NCBI GenBank assembly: GCA_022579005.1
Contig: MU401714.1
Span: 1 to 46,151 of the forward strand
Length of the DNA stretch: 46,151 bases
Origin: Poronia punctata
Taxonomy: Eukaryota; Ascomycota; Sordariomycetes; Xylariales; Xylariaceae
Direction of reading: 5' to 3'
The position numbers were made by a program, and so were the translations under genes. Each line of letters begins with the position of its first letter. Position 1 is the stretch's first letter. Shown here piece by piece: positions 12,899 through 24,400 of this stretch. The notes beneath the pieces are model-generated. The model searched no databases, was not told the DNA's origin, and worked only from the letters and a program-made list of their open reading frames with translations.

Positions 12899-13227
12899 TA
12901 TTATATAAAACGTTTAAATAATAAAACCTAGCTAATTAAAAAGCTATAAGTATTAAAAACAGCTTTTTAAATAAAAAAGTTAAATAAGATTAACTTATTA
13001 GTTTTATATTATATATACTTATAAATATAAAGTGTAAATTTTCTTTATATAAAAAAAATAAAGACTGCTAATTTCTAGCTAAAAATAAAAATAAATAAAC
13101 CTATATTTCCTTTAAGGCTTAAAAAAGAACTTCTTCTTTATAAACCCTTTTAGCCTATACAGAATTATTAGATTAAATTAAAGCTATTCCCACTTCTAAG
13201 TCGCTATATTAAGCCCCTTGTTATAAA
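12899..13227 (+). repeat. Family B LTR, left copy
   Basis: About 328 bp shared in the same orientation with 45487-45816. Differences are overwhelmingly transitions. The right copy starts TGTTATACAGG; here the TG has become TA. The similarity stops near TTATAAA at 13227, which coincides with the sharp change from A+T-rich to ordinary DNA. Its place after the family B chromodomain makes it the 3' LTR. I have not proved the exact 3' end. Confidence 0.72.
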
Positions 13228-14348
13228 GCATCTCCTCTATCGACAGTCTTGTATTATAGCCCACTTGCGCTCGCAATTCCTTGACTGTAGTTCGAGGAAG
13301 TAAAGGTACTAATAGGAACAAGTGAACAAGGTGTAAGGGACCCCTTAGGTTACCTATGTTTCGGTCAAGCTATCACCACGCAGGTCGAGGTTACGTGCGA
13401 CTTGATCGGGGACTACAACTAGGGCTAGGGTGGTCCGACAAAGAGTCTGGTCTGGTCCGGGTATCTTCTTGAACTATCCTGGTGTTGAACTGGTCTAAAG
13501 ACAAGAGCGGGCGCTACAGAGTACAGACAGAAGTCATAGGACTAGAACGTCGATGGATAGGTGGTTACTGGTATGTGGCGTTCTCTCTCCTGATGTATCA
13601 ACATTGATAGAGGCTCTACCGTAGAGCATCTCTCCAGTTCGAGCTGGGTAACTCCAGTAGATGTCAACTAGAAATACAGGTACAGATACAGTTCCAATCC
13701 CTCCATGTTGTTTACTTCTCCTCACAGGACCTTTTACTAGTCTAACCTACCTAAAGGCTAAACTAGAGAATATACAGTACCAGTTTATATGTTTTGAGCA
13801 AAAGTAAAAAAATAATTTTATGTTAGGAAATTCATAAAAAATAGAATATAACAAATAACAATTATAAGTTATTAACTATAAGATAAAGATTTTTATTCTC
13901 TATTTAATAACACCTTATTTATTTTAATAGGTATTTTATTTAATTAATTAAAGCAAAAAGAAATATTTTAAAAAAAATAGTACTTGCTTAAATCGTCTAT
14001 ATCTTACTAAAAAGTTAACTAAAAAAAAAGTACCGGTTATAAAAATAAATGTTTTATTTTCCTTTATTTTATTATATTTTTTATTATGTTTTATTTATTA
14101 TAAAGAAAGGGTTATAAGCAGTCAAACACGTTAAGTTTTGGTGTAAAACATCGTGCTGCTCGGAACTTTTAAACTCCTACTGTATGTTGCATCTTGGACA
14201 GAGGCACACACTCCAGGGTAACACCAGCAAACAAAAGGCGCGCTAAAACATCCGCTAACCAATAAGATCTTCCCTACTTAACTAACTTCCAATATAATCC
14301 CCAATTCCTTTAAATTTGGTCATCAATCCCCCAAGATTGGAATAACCA
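13228..14348. other. Boundary region without a recognised gene
   Basis: 13228-13760 is of ordinary composition with no convincing ORF. 13761-14110 is again A+T-rich, though less extreme than the left arm and without a readable transposon domain. 14111-14348 is ordinary DNA leading into the tRNA. Nothing here is assignable. Confidence 0.5.
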
Positions 14349-14429
14349 GGCACTTTGGCGGAGTGGTTAACGCGCGGGCCTGCTAAGCCCGTTCCTTCGG
14401 GAGCGAGAGTTCGAATCTCTCAGGTGTCG
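14349..14429 (+). tRNA. tRNA-Ser(GCT)
   Basis: An 81-nt gene without intron, including discriminator G. The acceptor 5' strand GGCACTT pairs with AGGTGTC, using G-U pairs. The anticodon stem CGGGC/GCCCG encloses loop CTGCTAA, giving anticodon GCT, which reads AGC and AGU serine codons. A long variable arm typical of serine tRNAs (TTCC-TTCG-GGAG) and the T-loop box GTTCGAATC are present. A run of T directly downstream is a pol III terminator. The sequence is identical to the copies at 29144-29224 and 29348-29428. Confidence 0.97.
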
Positions 14430-14579
14430 TTTTTTTCTTCGTTCTTTTTTGCCTATTCCTTTCTTCTTTTCCACTTGCATTACATTATTACCATCACAAA
14501 TGATTGATAATACAGATACACATGCATCGTCATCTTTTACGAGTACATCTTGTTTGATTCCCGACACATGACAAGAAAA

Positions 14580-15278
14580 TCAAAAAGCAAGTGCAGCCCA
14601 CCCTCCAATAAGACAAAGTCCACCCAGCGGCGTGACCGGTCCGAGAAATCGGAAACGCGCGGGATCAACTATTAAGGCGTAGATACTTCCGCTAAACACT
14701 ACATGAAGTTTAGCCGAATTAGTAGTTTTACGGAATTTGGATTGTATATTTGTCATTTGAAAACGTACTGGTCATGCCCGCTGTGAATAGACCGGCTGCA
14801 AGCTTATTCTCGGGCGCTGCGCGCGTGGCGACGAGGAGGGCGACGGAGTGGATGAGCTATGATGAGTTCTCTTGTCAGTATGACTATGTATGAATGCGGC
14901 ATCTCTAGCCAATGTTGCAGCACTCATGATGGAAGAATAGACATGGAAGTACATAAATGCGGCGCGAATAGGTAACAACAACACATGGGCTAGGTTAGAT
15001 AGGTTCAACCCATCTAACCTACCCCCTTCTCTCTCACCTCCAGTATGCATATGATCTGAGAGAGAATCACCACATCAAAAACAAACCCTTACCTGATAAT
15101 GAGCAGCCGTAGCAAAACTAGCAAGCTTAGCCGGATCCGTAACAACCTTCTTCAACCCATGAGCACCGAAAGCTCCGAAGCCGACGGCCGTTGCGCCGTA
15201 GATGCAGCCTAAGGTCCAGTACATGTTTCTTCTCGGGGCTGATGATGGGATCAATGGGGTGGTTTCACTGGGCATCAT
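14580..15278 (-). CDS. TMEM256/DUF423 family small membrane protein
   Basis: Three exons on the minus strand: 15278-15093, 14856-14769 and 14698-14580. The introns are 15092-14857 (236 bp, GTAAGG...TAG) and 14768-14699 (70 bp, GTACGT...TAG). The joined product is 130 residues. It has four hydrophobic segments, at about 18-40, 62-73, 80-102 and 108-128. It shows the family's hallmarks: GAFGAHGLK near residue 35, a FATAAHYQ-LIHS block spanning the first junction, and a C-terminal GPVTPLGGLCLIGGW block. The family is widespread from bacteria (YgdD) to animals (TMEM256), and its molecular function is not established. The start is the first of two adjacent ATGs; an in-frame ATG at 15353 would add 25 residues. 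The long first intron hides the gene from simple ORF scanning. Confidence 0.9.
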
Positions 15279-15353
15279 TGCAAAGTGAGTGCTATTACTG
15301 TACTTATTGTTATTCTGGTTGGGTGAGACGAGATGGTTATGAGACGCATCCAC

Positions 15354-17171
15354 ACGTTACGAGGTATCATCTGAGCTATATTGTGGCTGGTAGATGTGGC
15401 TGGGGGGAACTTATTTGTTGAACTTCTTTCCCAACGCCGAAATCCCTGTTCAATATACGGGTAGGTTAGAAATAACAAAGTACTGTTGTTCAAGATAGAT
15501 AAATGAATTGAACACCAATTGGAAGCTTACAGAAGTGTTTTCAACAAACTACCATGATTCAAAAGCGGCCAATATGTAAACTTTTACTAGTTAGACTTGC
15601 CTACTCGTATGTTAAACTTTTATGATCCCTTTCCAAGGACGACCACGAGCGGGACGAGCCGCAAGGATTCGCCATACATATGACGATCGTAACAAAACCG
15701 AAAAGTAAAAGAATTCAAAGATGCCATGCTTGGACAGGACTTCGAATGAATTGACCATCTACGTAAAGGCTGCCGTACTCATATATGATGTTATTCCGCC
15801 TCCTACGTTCGCAAATCGCAACTAGGCCGCACATCTATATTCTTTTTTCGTGGTACGTAAGGTATCTATAGAAGGTATGTAAGCATCTACAACTTTCCAT
15901 CACCGGGCACGTCTATCTACCTAATCTTATAGTGTAACCGGTCCGGACTTGGAAATAAGTACCCTATAAAACAGACAGGCTTCCAAGACACAGATCGTTG
16001 CCTGCCACCTACTAGTAAGACCAACGAAGTACCCAAGGCACCAGCTTTTACATATTGCCCGACCCCTTTAGCAAAAAGGGGCCCATCTCGGTTAGGGGGC
16101 TCTAGAAGGAGATATACATTCTTTTTGCAATAGAGCCTAATCATATACCTCTTCGAGCAGAAAGTCAACATAATTCGCAGCAGAGGAATATCATCTACCT
16201 CCCAGTCGTATATCGAAGCATGAACCCCGGCTGTCTGGAGCTTGTTGACCCGAAGTAAGGGCGGGAAGCAAGAGCGTCCCTCCATTTCTCACATACCTCC
16301 TGGCACGTACCTAGGTATACGCCTCAAAATAGGTAGTAGGTACCAGGTAAGGATTATCCTGTAAAATAAACCCCGGGGCCCGATACCTCAAGCAACAATT
16401 TACCTATACCGCGGTGTACGCGTCTTCCAAACGATCGACCGCGTACATTCTTTGCGGCCTTTTCCAGACGTGCAGAAAGAGGCATTTCCGGGCTGCTGGA
16501 CACGGGTTCAATACGCATAATCATACTCATACTCGGTCCTACATACCTACCTTATACATCGGCAATCCCATTCCCATGTGAGCAGGGATATGGATATGTA
16601 GGAAATGGCCGCACATCGCTAACCAGGACCACTTGTGTCAGGGAGGATCTGTTATTGGGACTCCTTCCGGGTTGTTTCATGTGTACAGGTAGGTACCTAC
16701 TAGGTAGGTGGTTTGTTTAGTCTGACTAAGTAGGTACTATATTGTCCCTCGACAAAAGGATGGCAGAATTTTTAAAGTTCTTATCAATTAGGTTAGGTAG
16801 GATTCCCAATCCTTCTAGTTTGCACACAACAAAACCAAATTACCACATGAACCACACCAACAACAAGAACAAAACATCCCAAACGCCAATGATGCAACCA
16901 AGGCCTAGCTCTTCTATGGGAATTTTGAGATCCCGTGATCCCAATGGATGAGTCTTGATCAAACCATGAGCCGTATCCTGCCTCTCGCGTGGCATTAATT
17001 CCCGCCTCTTTTTTATTTTTTACTCTCCCCTAACCTTAGATTTGGAGACCATATTGTTCAATTAGCCATTACCGCCGTCCACGGTGTGATCGAAAAAGAT
17101 TCCACTGATTAATCGACCGACAGGAGGACCCCAGAAAACATACGAGAATGTTTGGATATTCCTCGCCTTAC
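15354..17171. other. Intergenic, no gene seen
   Basis: Ordinary composition with frequent stops on both strands. Short TAGGTAGGTA-like tracts (for example near 16690-16740) and one ACTCGTA motif at 15603 are present. A 122-residue ORF at 15917-16285 (minus) shows no recognisable domain, and I do not call it. Confidence 0.5.
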
Positions 17172-18280
17172 TTATTCCTCTTCGTTGTGCTCGACAAGGG
17201 TGATGATGGGCTTGTCGCCAAGCAGAGCGGTGCCCTTTAGGTTGATGATATCAATCATGAATAGATAGCCCATTATGTTTGCCTCCGAAAGTTCGACGAG
17301 TTTCCCTGCGGCAGCAGCAGTGCCTCCTAAAGTCTTGTCAGCATGTCATCTTCGAGCGACTGAACATGCGCCGAAAGCAATTCAACAAATCTCCCCTCCC
17401 ATGACGAATACTTGAAGAGGAATGCGACATTGGACGTTCCAAGGCCAACAATATACCGAAACGGTACAAGGATTGCAAGGCCGGACGCCAGGATCCATAC
17501 ACTGAGTGGAAGGTGAAACAGACAATTGTAGGTTGGACATGGCGTCACAGTCTTATATCACACAGCCCTCGCTAGAGAAAACCAAGGCGCATGCAAGAGT
17601 CATCGAGCAATGGGCAGCGAAAACGGGTACGTATCAAGAGTATAAAGAAACTGATAACACCAATGCGGGAGAGGAACGAATCAAGTTGGCTTACCAGTGG
17701 CGATGATGTCGTCCACAATCAGACACTGCTGACCGGGCTTAATGGCGCTGGTCTGGACCTGGAACTCGTCCGTGCCATATTCCTTGGCGTATTGGACCGT
17801 TCGGCAAGCACCGGGCATCTTCCCCTTTTTCCGAATGGGCACAAAAGGGCGATTGAGTCGCAAGGCAAGCGAGGGGCCGAAGAGGAAACCGCGAGCCTCG
17901 AGACCGATGATGACATCTGGTATTTTGCTACCGAAGCGCTCCCGAATCAGAAGCACGAGTACATCGAGCAGGGAGCCGAAGGCGATGGGGTTTTGAAAGA
18001 TGGGGAGGATATCGATAAACTTGATGCCGGGGATCGGGAAGTCGGGTTCATATCGCAGGTTATCAATGACAAGCTTCTTGGCGGCCTCAAGCTTCTCTTG
18101 CTCGTCGGATGTCAGACTATCGCTTATCGGTTGACTGGCGAATTCGGCGGCACCGGTGGAGGAGGCGGGGGGCTGTCGTCCCGAGGCATCGAGAAGGGCA
18201 GAGGGGTTGGTTGCGTGTTGATTTGTGTTGATGGCCGAAGACTCAACTTGGTAACCGTCCGAGGAGACTGGAGCGCTCAT
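17172..18280 (-). CDS. APT1: Adenine phosphoribosyltransferase
   Basis: Purine salvage enzyme that makes AMP and pyrophosphate from adenine and PRPP in the cytosol. Two exons on the minus strand, 18280-17695 and 17326-17172, give 246 residues. The intron, 17694-17327 (368 bp), is long for a fungus but has GTAAGC, a CTGAC branch site and TTTAG. It splits the first Gly codon of the PRPP-binding motif [15 protein letters not shown] (about residues 189-203). Upstream in the protein are the family's [14 protein letters not shown] segment and the EARGFLFGP block. The catalytic domain is about 180 residues. A Ser/Ala-rich N-terminal extension of about 60 residues precedes it and has no obvious function. 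The ATG is the only one before the conserved domain and follows a pyrimidine-rich leader. Confidence 0.95.
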
Positions 18281-18330
18281 GCTGAGGAAGAAAGAAAGAG
18301 GGAGGGGAGGGGAAGGGGGGGGTTTTCTTA
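18281..18330 (-). promoter_or_regulatory. Pyrimidine-rich leader of the APRT gene
   Basis: On the minus strand the 50 bases before the APRT start are almost all C and T (purine-rich on the plus strand), ending CTCAGC-ATG. Long CT tracts just before the start are a known mark of transcription starts in filamentous fungi. No TATA box was assigned. Confidence 0.5.
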
Positions 18331-18360
18331 GGTGTGAGGAACGACGTGGGCAAATATCAG

Positions 18361-18400
18361 TTGCGGTACGGTGCGGTGCGGTAAGGTACGGTACGGGAAT
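18361..18400. repeat. Short GGTACGGTGCGGT tandem tract
   Basis: Imperfect tandem copies of a GGTRCGGT-type word upstream of APRT. A TAGGTAGG-rich stretch follows at about 18530-18605. These are simple-sequence features of the promoter region; no factor is assigned. Confidence 0.6.
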
Positions 18401-21400
18401 ATGCAGTGGCAGAAAGCCAAAACAGAAAATTTTATGGGGGTGTGGCACAAGGAACGAGATTCCGCAAGGGGGGAGGAGTGGAAAGAGGAATGTAATGAGA
18501 CAAGCCAAGTCAAGTAAGACAACTTAGCTAGGTAGGTAGATAATGAGTACGTGTCTGTGTGTAGGCCAGGTAGGTAGATTAGGTTGGGAAAGGTAGGTAA
18601 GGTACAAGCGATGTAGAGACCAGGTTTTGGGCCTGAATTGACCAGGTAGATAGACCAGGTTCAGATAAACCAGGCAGTCCGGGTCGCGTCTAGGGTGACC
18701 ACAGCCGAGCGAACAAAAAGGACGACCGACCGACCGAGCAAGCGAGTGAGTGAGTATGTAGCAAATGAAGCAACGAACGCACGCAACGCAGCAAGATGCA
18801 CGCACGTCCAAGTACAAGCAAGCACTGGGTAGCTGGGTAGCTGCAGTCGTTTCCTGCTGAATGGCCGCGGGAAAAAAACGGTGAGGGATATGCCGGCGTA
18901 CTCGTAATCAGAAAGTCTGCCTTACCGCGTGGGAATAAGCTTGAATTCTGCTCCGTTTTGTTTGGTCTGTTTTTAAACCTGACAGGAAAAAGCGATTGGC
19001 AAGTTTACCAGACAAAGGCAAGGGTCTTTTTCGGAGTGGGATAGATCAAGGTAGCCTGCAAAAAACGGAATAGATAGGAAGACAGGCAAAAATCGTGAGA
19101 CTGATAGGGCTAACTAATGACGGGTAGCTAATAATAAGAACGAAAAGAGGACCGGTTGAACCCTTATTAAAGTCGCTTCAATTGATAAGTGTGTAATAAG
19201 CAGGACATTACATAGGACAAACAAGAGGTATCTACTCGTAGAACCGACAGAAGGTAGTACCTGTTGACAAGGTATACCGTATTACAGTCTACAAATCTAC
19301 AATAGTGCCCGATTCGAGTGGGGGGATGGTGTTCAGGCAACATCTCAAAGTGGGATGAATATGAGTCGGTTGTTTCTGGGATTTTTCGGTTTCTTCTGTC
19401 CATCCATCCTTCCACCCCTCTTTTTGGCGGGGTACATCACATTTAATTTTTCTACGCGTAAAACTTTTTTTTGCCTCAGAGATATTCCCAGGTGGCAGCT
19501 ACATCCTACTAGGGTACCAGAACTGTCAAGGTTCAGGGTGGGAGCTCTTACTTCTTCCCGTCGGAAAGAGTCTAACCCAGTTGGTTAAGTGACTAAGTTT
19601 GCAGGAAAACGCCCATATCAGGAAGTTGACACCTTGGAATTTGATACGAGTGGTAGCGCACAATCAAGATGTTCACCACATACCTTAGGACGGTATCTAC
19701 ATGTTCCTACATATCGATGTTTACCGTCGTGTCGAATAATTGCACAGACAGTACAGTTCTTGTTTATATATAGTTGAATTACACTACTCGTCGTAACCTG
19801 CGTATCATGAAAATGGTCTTCGACAGAGGAAAAATGACAATGGTTATCAACTCATAGTGGTGTAGGTTAGGCTGTGAATATCCTGCAGAGAGTTCTCCGG
19901 CAAAGCCCGTGGTAAGGCATCGCCTTGAACCCCATATAAATCCACGGCAAATCGGTATTTTATATGGGGTGATAGAGTCATGATGCCTGACCCACAAGTT
20001 GTTACAAATACATTACCTAGGTTAGGTAATGAGAGGTGATACGTGCTCGGCCTCCTACAAGAAACACCTTACAGAGTATATTGGGGCTATAAGTGTAGGC
20101 AGATATGCAAGAACTCCAATGTGGAATGGATAGCAAGTTCAAAGGACTCATATGCTTCAATATCTAAGATGACGACGAAGATGAGAACGACGCTGCATAA
20201 AACCAGAAGAGGGCAAGGTGTCTGGAAGGGAAAGCTTGAGACGAGCCAATGTAAATAAGTACATACCTACCTTAGGTATGGTAAGGTAATATAAACACTC
20301 AAAGGGCAAGTGACGGAGGTATAAACATCCAAGTTTCCTAATTCAAATCATATAAGCACAGAGCAAGGGAGCGCTTTGGAAGGTAGAAGAAGCATATACA
20401 TGATGTGCTACTCGTAGAACTCGGGTATGCATATGTATGTACAATGGTATCACAGCTGAAATACATCTCATCGCTCAACCCTCGTTGTATCATCATGTAT
20501 GGACACTTGCTAGTTGCTACCTTGTATCATTTTGTGCATATGTCCATACTAGGGGCCGTATTGAGTATCAATGACAAAGGTGCTCACCTTACCACTGCTC
20601 GCAAATCACAAGTCCTCGGCCGTCAACGAGGACAGTTGTCGAGCCCCTCGTGGGTGCAATTGGTGGACATTGGCAAGGAGACGAGCCTTAGCACCGTCTC
20701 AGCACGTCCTACACCCCACTATGTTGCGATGACACCATACCGAACAAGACTTAGGTACCATGCAGGCCGCCACGCTGTTATGCTCGGCCGCATGTGTTGC
20801 TGTTTTGAGGTCTGTCATCGCATTATAACCAGCCGGTAGGAATTATATTCGCCATGTTCCGGAAAGGCGGTAAAGCTCTGCGCCGGCTGCATGGGGGTGT
20901 CGTTCTCAGCGTCTTATGTTATTACTCATAGTGGGATATCGTCGCGATGTCACCCTGACGGTCCCCTCCGAGTTGTGCACAAGCGTGTCTCTGCGTTCCT
21001 TATGCAACCCCCCCTCTATATTAGTAAGGAAATACCTACTCCTCGGATGTGGCGTCGTTGCAAATGGCAAAACTACGAACCCGATAATAGGGGATGCATG
21101 CAGGTTAAGCGCATCGCAGGCGCAAGGCATTTCGAGGTAGCTGTGCCGTTGTATAGAAAAGATGTAGGCACATTCATACATTTACGAGATGAGCTCTACT
21201 TACTACTGTAGGTCTCCGCCTACCCTGAGAGTCTAAGTTTAAATTGTCCGCCCTGAGGTATGTAGCCGTGTGTACCTTCCAACGATGTCGCTGCGACGGA
21301 GACGGGATGGCTCGGTACGAACCTCTAGATGTGCCTAAGGTTAGACTAGTTAGGACGTGGTCCGGTGGCCGGGTAGTATACCAAGAGCTTCATGTCAAGC

Positions 21401-24400
21401 CTAGTTCTAATGTTTTGAACATAAATTAATATGTGGCCTTGAGCGGCTCATATACCGTATATTGACCCAAGACTTGTTAAAGTGTCTTGTTGTTTATCAA
21501 GACACGATACGGAATAAAACGGGCGCGATTTAGGACGAAGACTTACCTCGGTACTACATTACTAGATACCTTACCTACTGACACATTCTACTCGTACTAG
21601 GCAGCTCAACACGCTAAGCCCTAACGGAGCAGGCTCGCATATCTTGAACGCCTTCCTAATGTCTACCAGTAACCAGGCTACCTCGCCCTGAACAAACGAA
21701 GATAGGTATAGCCAATTCCCAGGCCTACACTTACTAGGTATTGTGCATTCCTACCTTAAAATCCAGTGCTTTTCCGGATACAGTCTAGTGTGTAGAGCTG
21801 GCTAGTGAAACGTGTGGGCATCTAGTAGGTTCCGGTATGAAGCCAAATGTTGTTACTTGCTGTAAATACGTGACGTAGGCGCCCTGCGAGGCTGCACTTT
21901 ACAGAGCATATAACCCGAAGTCCGAAGGGGGCCTCAGGTTACGTGAATACGTAAAGCAGCAGTATCAACTCATTCCCTGGCCGGTATAGACTACCTGGAC
22001 CATGTACTCGTAGGTTAGGCCTTCCGCGACTAGGATGTGCTTGTACCTAATGCCTACGGATGTCAACCAATGATAAAGACAGGATATAGTGCGCGTTCTC
22101 GTCGCGTCAGATATAAAACATAAAAATAGTAACGTAGTTGGAGACTAGTAGTAGGTACCTACATACCTTCATAACCTACTTCAAGTCGGAGGCGTTGGAT
22201 GCACACGATGATGTCTCCCGCCAGGCTTATTAAATGACATGTACCTGCTGTGTGTAGGGCGTTTTCACTTCTCGTGTTACGCGCAACCCAAGTTTGGTGG
22301 CGCGTGTGGGTTTGGCCCCCAACCTCCAGGTCGTAAGGTTAGGTGCTGTCCAGGACTCCAGGCAGGCACCCAAGACTGCAGGTGCCAGGGCGTTGACTTT
22401 ACACATCTTTTTTGATTCAAAGGTTCAATCTATCACCCCACATTCCATACCCCACAATCCTCTTTTCGATGACCACTGATCATCAGTAACACACCTATTG
22501 ACCATTCAGCTCCGAGACAACTACATCAGACAATCCCGATGTGGCACGTCTAGAAGCATTTGAGAATCTCTCCCACGTCTTCTCCGAGTCGTAATAGACA
22601 ACGCTCCCAACCAGCCCCGGTCCTAGAAAGCTGACTGGCCGCTTCTGACTCCTGACTCTCGACGCTGCCTACACGTACATACGAGTAGTAGACTCCCCGA
22701 GTCCCTGACCGCCGACCCCGACCTGACTTCGACCGACATCTACTCTATTCTACCTACTGGTAGCGTCTGGTCTGGTTAGTCTACGTGTTGTCGTACCGCT
22801 ACCACGAGGTGAAACTATATCATTGTGGCATCTGTGGGTTGTAAATGATCGACCAACAGCTGCCTCGCCCCGCGGCAAACACATATCTTTCCGCGACATG
22901 TGTCCCACGACGTGTGTCCCCACGACGTGTGTCCCCACGATATGTGCTCCCGCGTATTATGTACCTATCTATTGGTGACCCTTTAAGACTTGGGAACCAG
23001 TAGCAGCTCCCCTCTGGGCTCTATCTCCTACCCAGACTTTCGTGTACGAGTGAGTTCTCCACTTCCAAACGAGACGTGAGCTTTTTAGGCAGAGTTTGGG
23101 GGCAGCTGAGAAATAATCTGCAAGGGTGCTCCAGAATAGGCCGGTGTTCTAGAAACACACCCGATCCATATCCTCCCGTCTTCCCCAATCCCTGCAAGCA
23201 GGCTCTCGTTCGAAAGCGTCGTTGAATCTTGGCCATCGCTGGGCTGCGCAGCTCTGTAGTCAACCAAGTAATCCAGGCAGCCTCTTTCCACGCACTGCAA
23301 CCACACCATGCCGCTACATTGCTCATCTTTCCTCCGCAGCCGGTCCAAGGCTCTTCTCCGTGCCCCTCTCCCAATATCTATACGACACACTGGCGCCCAC
23401 ACGCCCGCATATTTTCCCATCCCTCGCTTTTTTCTTGCGCTTTTCCCGGATCGGCATGGGCAACTCGTGGCTTGGCGAATCTTTCGGCTTCTTCTTGGTT
23501 GTTCCGTCCTTGGCGTAAGGCCGCGCTGGGGAATCTCAAGGCCTACCTATTTGGACACATTGGCGCATACGCCCTACAGCACAGAGTGACTTTCACACCG
23601 CTGTGGCTCCGGATCCTGGTATACCATCGGCCCGCCTTGTCGCACTGCCTTTCCGATCTGTAGGGTTCCAGATTTGACGACACTAACAGTTGTTAACCTA
23701 GGCCTCTTGATTTAGATGCGTCGCTAGTAGCTATCAAGTATAATGATGTGTGCCGCATTCATATCGAAGTGCTAATTGTCACAGCACTTTCGCAGCTTAG
23801 TACCAGTCTGTATACGCATACTCGGTTCTATTAGCCCGGCTCGCCCCCGGGGCCTGAACTGATCTGACTATCAAGTGCACTAATTCCACGACGCCGGTAT
23901 TAGTAGTACAAAGGTGCACGTAACACGTTGTCCTAGCGACTGCCTCCCAACAGCAATCAGTTCGGCGGGATAACCATGTTCCAGATATCACTGTTGGTAA
24001 TACCTGGTACGCATATCATGAACAGCGGCAGTAGCCGACATCGGTAGTCATCTAGAAGTCAGATATCGATGACCTCACCTCCCTTTTCTCTCCAGCAAGC
24101 CTGCAACGTGAACGACGTTGACGGCGCAGAGCTTTCAAACCTCGTACACAGTTAGAACCAGCAGGCATTCATTCCCTTGACACGGTAAATCAGGGTCTAC
24201 GGTCATACACACGTATGGCCGACTGTCAGAGTTGGCTTCACTCACCGTTGTTTATGGATGTCAACCGGCGAAGGGCAGCCTGCGTTTATCACATTCGCTA
24301 TCATACGAGTCTCCTTATATTGTCAAGTTCCGATTCTCTACCACCTACTAGCCGAGGAGCCCCTTGAAGAAAGTCGCCGTCTCCCATCAAAACGACACTT

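Larger units (their letters stand above)
10309..13227 (+). mobile_element. Family B: 5'-truncated Ty3/gypsy chromovirus, RIP-inactivated
   Basis: The 3' part of a second gypsy element on the plus strand: the end of reverse transcriptase, RNase H, integrase, chromodomain, then an LTR-like segment. It differs in sequence from family A and from family C. Its 5' part is not visible. Either it was lost, or it lies in the unresolved DNA left of family A, which would make A a nested insertion. Confidence 0.8.

Noticed and set aside
1..13227. Mitochondrial or NUMT origin for the very A+T-rich arm
   Set aside because: Contains nuclear LTR retrotransposons with target duplications, and repeat copies differ by transitions. 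No mitochondrial gene remnants seen.
13534..13725. 63-codon frame on the minus strand at the arm boundary
   Set aside because: Considered as a transposon fragment, but no recognisable motif.
15917..16285. 122-codon frame on the minus strand
   Set aside because: No homologous motif and no flanking exon signals. Likely chance.
17591..18331. 246-codon open frame on the plus strand
   Set aside because: It lies antisense to APRT exon 1, whose minus-strand product is unmistakable.
20405..21211. Frames of 144 and 106 codons on the plus strand
   Set aside because: No domain, no splice-linked extension and no coding-like composition.
22893..22951. CRISPR-like array
   Set aside because: Units are contiguous with no spacers, and this is a eukaryotic genome.
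23021..23663. Several overlapping frames of 93-144 codons
   Set aside because: They overlap in nearly all frames of a locally G+C-richer stretch and none shows a recognisable protein feature.
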